NCBI RefSeq assembly: GCF_026239735.1
Contig: NZ_JAPIVT010000007.1
Span: forward strand, 1-64,000
DNA length: 64,000 nt
Direction of reading: 5' to 3'
DNA from: Pedobacter sp. MC2016-05
Lineage (GTDB): Bacteria; Bacteroidota; Bacteroidia; Sphingobacteriales; Sphingobacteriaceae
The translations under genes and the position numbers were made by a program. The stretch's first letter is position 1; each line of letters begins with the position of its first letter. Below, one piece after another: positions 44,997 to 53,144 of the stretch. The notes beneath the pieces were generated by a model. The model saw nothing but the letters and a program-made list of their open reading frames with translations. It ran no database searches and was not told the origin of the DNA.

Positions 44997-47900
44997 TTAT
45001 CTAAAATTACGGGCTTGCGGAATGGAAATTTCCTGGTCTGTTTTGCGTACCTGAGTTCTTTTATTTTCGACAGGGAAAGGAGCCGTTTTTTCATCAGAAC
45101 GGGAAAGTGTTAACAAAGATGAATGATCATTCTCTTCCTTGCTTAATTTTCTTAATAGCGGAGTAAGATCGAAGCAACGTTTTACAATAACATGGATTAC
45201 TTCGCCTTCTCTTTGTAGTTTTCCCTCTACCATGAGTAACCTGGCCTGCAAAATTTCTTTTCTATATTTTATAAATAAGCTTTCAAAAACAACCAGGTTT
45301 GAAAATCCTGATTCATCTTCTATAATAATAAAACAAACTCCACCAGCTGTTCCAGGTCTTTGCCTCACCAATACGAGTCCGGCTACCTTTAATGTTGTTC
45401 CATCCTTAATTTCTGCTAAATCTTTATTGGCTGATACCCTCAACAAATTCAATTGCTCCCGTACAAAGCTTACCGGATGTGCTTTTAATGAAAGTGAAGT
45501 AGAAGCATAATCTTGAATCACATGTTCGGAGGTAGACATGAGCGGGAGGGACGTTTGTTTTTCTAGCTGACTTTATGCTGTCTGATCTTTAAAGAGTGCA
45601 ATTGGTCTATCGGCCAGGGCAGAAACTTCCCATAAAGCCTGGCGCCGATCAAAACCTAAAGAACGAAAAGCATCAGCGTCTGCCAAACGTTCCATTGTGG
45701 CTAATGATACACCCACATCCAATAGTTCATGAATATTCTGATAATGCTTTATCCGATACGTGGTTAGCGCTTCAATATCTTCTGTTCTAATGCCTTTAAT
45801 TTGTCTGAAACCTAAACGCAAAGCGTGATATTTCCCAACCAGTTCTTCCAAGGTATTATCGAAATAAGAGTAGTTGATATCAATCGGGCGAACCTCAACA
45901 TTGTGCTTTCGGGCATCGATTACTATTTGCGCTGGCTGATAAAATCCCATGGGCATACTATTTAATAAAGCCGCTGCAAATACATCGGGGTAATAGCATT
46001 TTAACCAGCAGGAAACATACACCAGGAGCGCAAAACTTGCAGCATGACTTTCTGGAAATCCATAACTTCCAAAACCCTCCAGTTGCTTAAAAATTCGTTT
46101 TGCAAATTCTTCATCGTAACCTTTAGCTACCATTCCAGAGATTAATTTTTTCTCGAACTGCGTAACCATACCTTTCAGTTTAAAGGTTGCCATGCTTCTA
46201 CGCAATTCATCGGCTTCAGTAGGTGTAAAACCGGCAGCTACGATGGCAATTTTCATCGCCTGCTCCTGAAAAAGTGGAACTCCCAAAGTTTTATTTAAAA
46301 TTTCTTCCAGTTCTTTTGAAGGATATTTTATCACTTCTTCTTTATTTCTTCTGCGCAAATAAGGATGAACCATGTCGCCCTGAATAGGGCCAGGACGTAC
46401 AATTGCCACTTCAATTACCAAATCGTAAAAGCATTCTGGTTTCAATCCGGGTAACATAGATTGTTGGGCCCGGCTTTCTATCTGAAATACGCCAATGGTA
46501 TCTGCATGGCTAATCATTTTATATACTTCCGGATCATCGTATTCATTAATTTTAGCCATAGAAAGATCGAGATTGTAGTGTTGTTTTGCTAAATCGAAAC
46601 CTTTTCTAATGCAGGTTAACATACCTAAAGCCAAAATATCTATTTTTAAAAAACCCAGTGTATCAATATCATCCTTGTTCCATTCAATATTGGTTCGATC
46701 AGCCATGCGGGCATTCAATATCGGGCAAAGATCGGTCAGCTTACCCTGCGTAATTACAAAGCCGCCTGTATGTTGCCCCAGCTGACGAGGGAAGCCCATC
46801 AATTGTGCGGTAAGTGAAAGTACTTTTCTTAATAGTGGATCATTAGGATTAAGCCCTTGCTCTGTTAATCTGTTCCCCTCAAACCATTCATCGGTAAATT
46901 CCCAAATGGATGCCGATAGCCTGTTAATGGTATCAACATATAAGCCCATCACTTTGCCAACATCTCTAATGGCTCCTTTTTGTCGCTGTTGGGTAACGGT
47001 TGCAACAATCGCGGCCCGATCTCTGCCATATTTATTATAGATGTATTGAATCACTTCCTCACGGCGTTCATGCTCAAAATCTACATCTATATCGGGTGGC
47101 TCATTCCTGGCTGAAGAAACGAAACGTTCAAAAAGCAAATCAAATTTTGTTGGGTCTACCGAGGTTATGCCCAGGCAATAACAAATGGTAGAATTTGCAG
47201 CAGAACCGCGACCCTGGCAAAGAATTTTTTGCCTTCGGGCGAAACTCACAATGTCATAGACGGTAAGAAAATAAGAAGCATATTCCATTTCCTTTACAAA
47301 TTTCAGTTCATAGTTAATGTTGTCTACAATTTTTTGCGGCAAATTTTCACCGAAAATTTCATGTGCACCTTTCCACGCTAAATGGGTTAATTCTTCAAAA
47401 GGAGAGCGCGCTCCGTTGGTTATCTCCTCCGGATATACGTATTTGAGGCTATCTAAACTAAACTGACATGTTTGCGCAATATGTACGGCATTTTGAAGCG
47501 CTTGTGGATATTGCCGGTAAAGCCTTAACATCTCTTCTGGAGTTTTAAGATGGCGTTCTGCATTTTTAAACAAATGAAAACCGGCGGCATGAATGGTGCA
47601 TTTCTCACGAACACAAGTTAGCACATCCTGCAGCTCGCGTCTTTCTGGCGTATGGTAATACACATCGTTGGTTGCCACTAAAGGAATCCTCAATTGATTA
47701 GCAAGCGATGTTAAACGAAACATCCGCTTTTGATCTTCGCCCTGATAATTCCTGGAAATAGCTAAATAAAGCTGATCATTAAGGTTGTGTTTATATTCTG
47801 CCAAAGAATTTTGGAAATCGGTTTCAAAATCAAAATTTGCAGATAAAGTATCAGGAGGAATGGCGACAAATAAAATGCCGGATGAATGTTGTGGGTACGC

Positions 47901-48128
47901 AAGCAAACTTGGGCCATCCTGTAGGTTCAATCGGCAAGCCGGAATAATATTGATTTCATATTTTCTAGCGGCGGCATGTGCTCTAACTATACCGGCCAGG
48001 GTATTATGGTCGGTAATGGCAATTTTAGAATAGCCCATTTTTGCGGCTTCTTCAACCAATTCCTCAGGATGTGAAGCACCTTTTAAAAAGCTAAAATTGC
48101 TGGTGATTTGAAGTTCTGCATATTCCAT
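44997..48128 (-). pseudogene. dnaE2: Error-prone DNA polymerase DnaE2, split by an in-frame TAA
   Basis: The first 851 codons (48128 to 45573) give the N-terminal PHP domain (LQITSNFSFLKGASHPEEL) and the C-family polymerase core with PPDIDVDFEHERREE and GFGSYGFPESHAASFA, through the helix-hairpin-helix region. A TAA at 45573-45575 interrupts the frame. The same frame then continues for 11 codons to an ATG at 45539 and a further 180 residues, which are the missing OB-fold C-terminus (HVIQDYASTSLSLKAHPVSF, VAGLVLVRQRPGTAGGV). A read-through product would be about 1043 residues, the normal DnaE2 length. The polymerase would be the catalytic member of the imuA-imuB-dnaE2 mutasome. Confidence 0.9.
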
Positions 48129-48134
48129 AACTAT

Positions 48135-49632
48135 TTAAGCAAAAAAAACATGAATAAACCAACGCGAATTCTGAGCGGAATAATGACCGGCCCTAAATAG
48201 CCAATAACGGCAACCCTGATCATCTTCTACAATATAATAATCGCGGTGCTCTCCGCTTTCAAGCCACCAAGAACGCTCTATCCGCTCTGGTCCATCTGCT
48301 TTTTTAATGGGATGACGTTTCCCTTTGTAAATAAATAACAAAGGAGGATAATCTGGAATTGGTGCAGTAACCTGGATATGTTCTGGTTGATGCAGCAATT
48401 GGATTGGTCTTCCTAATGGATTATGCCAGGGTAAATCATTGTTTTCAGTAAGAGAATCTGCTTTTTTTATAGCACGTTCCGGCCAATAATTGGCTTCAGA
48501 ATAAAGCGGCGAATAGCTTTCGGTCCCACTTTTCCGGCTACACGATCGAGTAAAGCAGAAAGTGATGGATTTTGGAGTCCGGATTTAGTAAGCCATAATT
48601 TTTCCTGTGGCAGTTCAACAGGTTCAGTTTTACTTGCTGATAAGGTAAAAAGTTCTACGCCTAAACCTGGCGCTAGTTTGTCAATATTTAAAGCTAACAG
48701 CTTAAATAAATGATCAGCTTCGTTGCTGCTTTGATGGGTTCCGATTGCTGTACGGATAATTTTTCCATCTATACGGAAACCTTTTAATTCTGCCTTGCGT
48801 AAACCGAGTCCATCGTTTTTTAATCGGGTACACATTTGTTCCAGTAGCTTTTTAATGGCTATTTCTATTGCGGTAGCAGTTCTTATGGGTTCAAGGCAAG
48901 GCAATCTTTCTTCATATTCAGGGATAATTATTACAGGATCAAAAACTTCAGGTAAATCACCAATGGCCTGGCCAATGCGATTTAATATATTTTCTCCAAA
49001 TCGGCGACGCAACACACTTCGCGGCATTTGAATAAATTGCGCTATTTTTTGCAGGCCAAGTTTATTCAAACGCTCTATGGTAGGTTGCTCCAGCCGGAGG
49101 GATGCCGCTGGCAGTGGCAATAAAGCATAATATTGTTTCCTGGCGGGAACGATGTTTTCCTGGCTCGAAAAACGAGAAACTGCCCAGCTAGTTCCAATGG
49201 TATCGGCAATGGCCAATTTGGTAGTGTATCCAATTTCAAGCATGCGATTACTGATCTGGGCAAGATAATGCGCTTCATTGTTCCATAAATGCGCACATCC
49301 GGTAATATCAAGCACAATTCCATCTGGAGCATCAATGGCTACCCAATGCGTAAACCTGATGAACCACTCTGCCAGTCCTTTAAAAGTTTGATATTCCGGT
49401 CAGGTTTATCATCAAAAACCTCAATCTCATGTACCAGTGCCCGGGCATCAGCCAAAGGCATGCCCACTTGTATGCCCTGTCTTGCTGCTAAAGCGTTACC
49501 GGCGGTAATTATAACGCGACCGTGTACCGGCGCCGTAAAAACGAAAGCGCATTTTTTTAGCTCCGGACGGAGGATACAAAGCCAGTCCGTTAGTAAAAAC
49601 GGAAACCATATACTTGCAAAACGCTTTTCCAT
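48135..49632 (-). pseudogene. imuB: ImuB-type Y-family polymerase homologue with two frameshifts
   Basis: Three pieces rebuild one ImuB. The N-terminus from ATG 49632 (MEKRFASIWFPFLLTDWLC) runs to about 49377, where one base appears to be missing between LLKD and LAEWF. The middle piece (TGCAHLWNNEAHYLAQ, then the RRRFG hairpin region) runs to about 48497, where another single-base loss separates RRFI from EANNWPERAI. The last piece carries the C-terminal domain (ADGPERIERSWW, RDYYIVEDDQGCRYWLFR). ImuB is a catalytically dead Y-family homologue that links the mutasome to the sliding clamp. Its start follows the imuA stop by one base, and dnaE2 starts 6 bp after its end. Confidence 0.88.
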
Positions 49633-49633
49633 A

Positions 49634-50371
49634 CTAACTTGCCTGAAGTTTTTTAAGAGGTTGAAGAACTTTTTGAACCTGGTTGAGGTGTTGAAATGTA
49701 GTACCGTTCCAGGCCACCTCAAAACTTGCAGGCTGTGCATTTCTAACTTTAAGTAAATTTACCGACCAGGAAGGATGACCTACGCCAGGCATGCCATCGG
49801 GCAACAAACTGGGTAAATGCTTAATTTGCCATCGGGCCAAACAAGTGGTGTTGTTAACCTGCTGTGGGTTATTTCGTAAAATAAAAGCAGGTACTTTGCT
49901 TTTTTCAATTACCAATTGTAGCCGGCGAGATTGGCTAAAACTAAGCTCAGAAATTTCTGCGACCACAGCGCTTAAGTTTTCACATTTTAAGGCTTCTTCT
50001 AAAACCCATAATATTTCTTTTTGATGATTGAGATCGATAAAAATAATCTGATCTGGTTTTAATGCAAAACGCTGCATGGCTGAGGGGAAAAGATTTCTGG
50101 AACTGCTAATCCAGATTGATGGACTACCGGTTTCCATTAATGCAGAAAGTAATGCGTTTATAAAGCCAACACTTGCCGCTGTATCTTCGGTTTCAATGGC
50201 AATAAATTCATGAATGCCCTCCAATGGAAAATTTTTATTCGGAAATGCATTTGCAAACAAACTCAATTTAGGTAAACTATTTTCTTGAATGCTTAATACG
50301 CTATAGCCCTGCAAACCTAAAATTTGTTTCTTTAAATCTTCAATTAAGTGCCGTTTAGATTCCTTTACCAT
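49634..50371 (-). CDS. imuA: ImuA-like RecA-related protein of the mutasome
   Basis: A 245-residue protein of the ImuA/SulA-like RecA-superfamily. Visible text includes PLEGIHEFIAIETEDTAAS, then SPSIWISSSRNLFPSAMQRFAL, DQIIFIDLNHQKEILWVLEEAL and LARWQIKHLPS. It is the first gene of the imuA-imuB-dnaE2 unit, expected to be DNA-damage-inducible and to support translesion synthesis. It is intact while both downstream genes are broken. The start is the ATG at 50371, fixed by the AGGAGG six bases upstream; an upstream TTG is discarded. Confidence 0.88.
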   Translation of the reverse strand: MVKESKRHLIEDLKKQILGLQGYSVLSIQENSLPKLSLFANAFPNKNFPLEGIHEFIAIETEDTAASVGFINALLSALMETGSPSIWISSSRNLFPSAMQRFALKPDQIIFIDLNHQKEILWVLEEALKCENLSAVVAEISELSFSQSRRLQLVIEKSKVPAFILRNNPQQVNNTTCLARWQIKHLPSLLPDGMPGVGHPSWSVNLLKVRNAQPASFEVAWNGTTFQHLNQVQKVLQPLKKLQAS

Positions 50372-50377
50372 AATCAA

Positions 50378-50383
50378 CCTCCT
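50378..50383 (-). promoter_or_regulatory. Consensus Shine-Dalgarno AGGAGG before imuA
   Basis: AGGAGG lies 6 nt before the ATG at 50371 on the minus strand. Such sites are rare in Bacteroidota, and I see no other at normal spacing before a start in this window. Confidence 0.6.
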
Positions 50384-50401
50384 GTTTTGAATTTAGTAAA
50401 G

Positions 50402-50409
50402 GCAAATAT
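50402..50409 (-). promoter_or_regulatory. -7 element TATATTTG upstream of imuA
   Basis: A perfect TAnnTTTG match on the minus strand, about 30 nt before the imuA ATG, in the short divergent interval shared with alkB. Confidence 0.5.
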
Positions 50410-50461
50410 AATGCTAAAAATATTAGTAATTTATAAAAAGTTTTGCACCTTTGTAGGCGTT

Positions 50462-51082
50462 ATGGAACAGTTAAGTTTTTTTGCTGAAGCAGGACAATCC
50501 ATTGGCTTGCCATCGGATATTCTAACCTATAAAAACAACTTTATTGGGAAAACGGAAAGCGATTCACTTTTAATTCATTTAATAGAGAATACACCATGGA
50601 TACAAAAAGTAGTGCGGTATTACGATAAAGAGATTACTACGCCAAGGTTATCTGCCTGGTATGGGGATGCAGAGCAGTTGGATTATACAGCATTAGGTAA
50701 ATCGATTCCTTTGTGTTGGACTGATGAACTATTGCAGCTAAAATCTATGGTGGAACCTGCTGCCGGCATCACCTTTAATTCGGTATTGCTTAATTATTAT
50801 AGAGATGGGCAGGATTCTGTAACCTGGCACAGTGATAATGAAACCGTAATGGGCTCTCATCCTGTGATTGCATCTTTGTCTTTTGGACAGGTTAGGTCTT
50901 TTGATATTCGCCTAAAAGCAAACCACTCAGAAAAATATTCTATTAAATTAGAACATGGCTCATTGCTTTTGATGAAAGGTGATTTACAGCAAAAGTGGGA
51001 TCATCGGATTGCGAAATCTAAACTATATATGAAACCCAGAATTAACCTCACCTTTAGAAATATTATTAACCCTTCATTATGA
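50462..51082 (+). CDS. alkB: AlkB-type 2-oxoglutarate/Fe(II) DNA repair dioxygenase
   Basis: A 206-residue oxidative demethylase that repairs 1-methyladenine and 3-methylcytosine. The iron ligands are His123 and Asp125 in TWHSDNE, and His181 in WDHRI. The 2-oxoglutarate-binding arginines are Arg193 and Arg199 in PRINLTFR. The ATG at 50462 fits the family start; the longer open frame from 50348 runs through the divergent imuA promoter and is rejected. It is transcribed divergently from the imuA cassette and overlaps the next gene by 4 bp (ATGA). Confidence 0.93.
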   Translation: MEQLSFFAEAGQSIGLPSDILTYKNNFIGKTESDSLLIHLIENTPWIQKVVRYYDKEITTPRLSAWYGDAEQLDYTALGKSIPLCWTDELLQLKSMVEPAAGITFNSVLLNYYRDGQDSVTWHSDNETVMGSHPVIASLSFGQVRSFDIRLKANHSEKYSIKLEHGSLLLMKGDLQQKWDHRIAKSKLYMKPRINLTFRNIINPSL

Positions 51083-51528
51083 TTAAGCTTCATTATATTC
51101 ATGAAGACCCAACTGAAAGTTTAGGTTTCTGTGCCTATCTCTTGCTACAGGAAGAAAACCAGCAATCATTTATAATTTTAAATGATGATGAAATATTGGG
51201 TCAGATAGAATTGATTAACGGATATTGGCGAAACCTGAGCGACCAAAAACTTGATGAACAATTTGTACAATCAATCGGCAAATTTTTAAAAGGACAACAG
51301 TTTCTAAAATTACCCAAACTGATTAAAGATCGTTGGCCAATGTGGGTAGAAGAGGTTATTGTTCAATCAGAATCTATGTATCTTATTGTTGCTAAACCCA
51401 ATATCGAATTTCATTCTTTTGAAAAGATTTTCCGTGATTTTATTCCTCAACTTGTTAAAGACGAATGGTTGATTTGTTTTAAAGTTTACGATGCAAAATT
51501 TGAGGCTGGATTTGAATTGGAAGTTTAA
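51079..51528 (+). CDS. Hypothetical protein coupled to alkB
   Basis: I do not recognise this 149-residue protein. It begins MIKLHYIHEDPTESLGFCAY and has no signal peptide or transmembrane segment. The sequence alternates strands and helices (FIILNDDEILGQIELINGYW, then LIKDRWPMWVEEVIVQSESMYLIV). It may be a small alpha/beta domain. The ATGA overlap with alkB implies translational coupling and hints at a repair-related role (inference only). Confidence 0.7.
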   Translation: MIKLHYIHEDPTESLGFCAYLLLQEENQQSFIILNDDEILGQIELINGYWRNLSDQKLDEQFVQSIGKFLKGQQFLKLPKLIKDRWPMWVEEVIVQSESMYLIVAKPNIEFHSFEKIFRDFIPQLVKDEWLICFKVYDAKFEAGFELEV

Positions 51529-51590
51529 TTTAAATCTTGATAAAAATTATAATTTATCAATGGCTGTAAAATTACAATTTTAAAGAAAAC

Positions 51591-51618
51591 AAAAATGACG
51601 CTTGATTTTTCAAGCGCC
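51591..51618 (-). terminator. Terminator after purM
   Basis: CGCTTG and CAAGCG arms, with a T-run on the minus strand. Confidence 0.75.
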
Positions 51619-51633
51619 ATGGTTAGCTATTTC

Positions 51634-52815
51634 TTAATTATAGATAAAAGTTCCTTTTTCACTTTCGATGGTAACCTGTTTTTGGTTACCTTTTTCAACG
51701 CGACCAATAATTTGCGCATCAATGTTAAAGCTTTTTGAAATCTCTATAATATCTCTTGCAATTTCTTGTGGAACATATAATTCCATGCGATGACCCATAT
51801 TAAAAACTTTATACATCTCTTTCCAATCTGTACCAGATTGTTCTTGGATGAGTTTAAATAGGGGTGGAATAGGAAATAAATTGTCCTTAATCACATGGAT
51901 ATCATCGTTGATAAAATGGAGTACTTTTGTTTGAGCACCACCACTGCAATGAACAATTCCATTAATTTGTTTGCGGTATTGTGATAATATTTTCTTAATC
52001 ACCGGTGAGTAAGTTCGTGTAGGAGATAAAACGAGTTTGCCAACAGTAGTTTTACCGAAACCTTCAATTTCAATCTCATCAGTTAGCTGCTTTTGACCTG
52101 AAAAAACCAAATCAAAAGGTACAGCAGGATCGAAACTTTCAGGATATTTATTGGCAACAGATTTCTCAAAAACATCGTGACGAGCAGAGGTTAATCCGTT
52201 AGAACCCATTCCTCCATTGTATTCTGTTTCGTAGGTTGCTTGTCCGTAAGAAGCTAAAGCTACAATTACATCACCCGGTTTAATGTTATCATTACTGATT
52301 ACATCTTCACGTTTCATGCGGCAGGTTACCGTAGAATCTACGATAATCGTTCTTACTAAATCGCCAACATCGGCAGTTTCGCCGCCTGTAGAATAAATAG
52401 AAATTCCTTGTTCCCTTAAATCAGCCAGAATTTCCTCTGTACCGTTAATTACAGCAGCAATTACTTCTCCAGGTATTAAGTTTTTATTTCGTCCGATGGT
52501 AGATGATAAGAGGATCTGATCAGTGGCGCCCACGCAAATCAAATCATCAATATTCATGATGATTGCATCTTGGGCAATGCCTTTCCAGATGGACATATCT
52601 CCTGTTTCTTTCCAATAAACATAAGCCAGAGATGATTTTGTTCCGGCACCATCGGCATGCATGATATTACAAAAATCTTCATCGCCACTTAAAACGTCAG
52701 GAATGATTTTGCAGAATGCTTTCGGGAAAATTCCTTTGTCGATATTTTTGATGGCATTATGCACATCTTCTTTTGAGGCAGAAACGCCACGTTGATTGTA
52801 CCTGTTATCACTCAT
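51634..52815 (-). CDS. purM: Phosphoribosylformylglycinamidine cyclo-ligase (AIR synthase)
   Basis: A 393-residue enzyme of the PurM/PurL/HypE superfamily that converts FGAM to AIR in de novo purine synthesis using ATP. Motifs include NQRGVSASKEDVHN, HADGAGTKSS, MNIDDLICVGA, STGGETADVGD and NMGHRMELYVP. It is longer than E. coli PurM (345 residues), as in other Bacteroidota. The gene stands alone; purL lies 3.8 kb away in the same orientation. A -7 element lies 7 nt before its ATG, so the message may be nearly leaderless. Confidence 0.92.
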   Translation of the reverse strand: MSDNRYNQRGVSASKEDVHNAIKNIDKGIFPKAFCKIIPDVLSGDEDFCNIMHADGAGTKSSLAYVYWKETGDMSIWKGIAQDAIIMNIDDLICVGATDQILLSSTIGRNKNLIPGEVIAAVINGTEEILADLREQGISIYSTGGETADVGDLVRTIIVDSTVTCRMKREDVISNDNIKPGDVIVALASYGQATYETEYNGGMGSNGLTSARHDVFEKSVANKYPESFDPAVPFDLVFSGQKQLTDEIEIEGFGKTTVGKLVLSPTRTYSPVIKKILSQYRKQINGIVHCSGGAQTKVLHFINDDIHVIKDNLFPIPPLFKLIQEQSGTDWKEMYKVFNMGHRMELYVPQEIARDIIEISKSFNIDAQIIGRVEKGNQKQVTIESEKGTFIYN

Positions 52816-52822
52816 GTTGGCG

Positions 52823-52830
52823 CAAAGATA
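52823..52830 (-). promoter_or_regulatory. -7 element TATCTTTG upstream of purM
   Basis: A perfect TAnnTTTG match on the minus strand, ending 7 nt before the purM ATG at 52815. Confidence 0.5.
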
Positions 52831-52839
52831 AGGGAAAAA

Positions 52840-52867
52840 GTCGGGAGTCAGAAGTCGGGAGTCAGAA
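52840..52867. repeat. 14-bp perfect tandem repeat
   Basis: GTCGGGAGTCAGAA occurs twice in a row. It lies in the 329-bp gap between purM and glnN, which otherwise holds a worn palindromic element: GTCATCCTGAACTTGTTTCA near 52926 and an AATCAAGTTCATC counterpart near 52994. Confidence 0.8.
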
Positions 52868-53083
52868 GTTTTTGGTGGTTAAAATTTTAGTTTTGTTCGT
52901 TTATATTAACTAACTATAAACGGCCGTCATCCTGAACTTGTTTCAGGAACTTGATAGCACGAACAAGCGTTGGGCATAAGACATGAAAGATGCTGAATCA
53001 AGTTCATCAATACGTGGGGCTAAACAAAACGCCAATGTTAAAGAGAACGATCATAAAATCCTTAAATCCAAAAAATCATGATC

Positions 53084-53118
53084 AAAAAAAAGGGCGTAAA
53101 GTTTACACCTTACGCCCT
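53084..53118 (-). terminator. Terminator after glnN
   Basis: The arms AGGGCGTAA and TTACGCCCT (minus-strand view: AGGGCGTAAGG...ACGCCCT), followed by a run of eight T. Confidence 0.85.
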
Positions 53119-53144
53119 ATACCTTAAACCTTCCGGCTTAAAAT

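Noticed and set aside
44997..45539. Separate small OB-fold gene unrelated to dnaE2
   Set aside because: It continues in the same frame after the TAA and matches the C-terminus of DnaE2, so it is the end of the same gene.
50348..50461. Longer AlkB start at 50348
   Set aside because: It would run across the divergent imuA start and promoter, and the added residues do not resemble AlkB.
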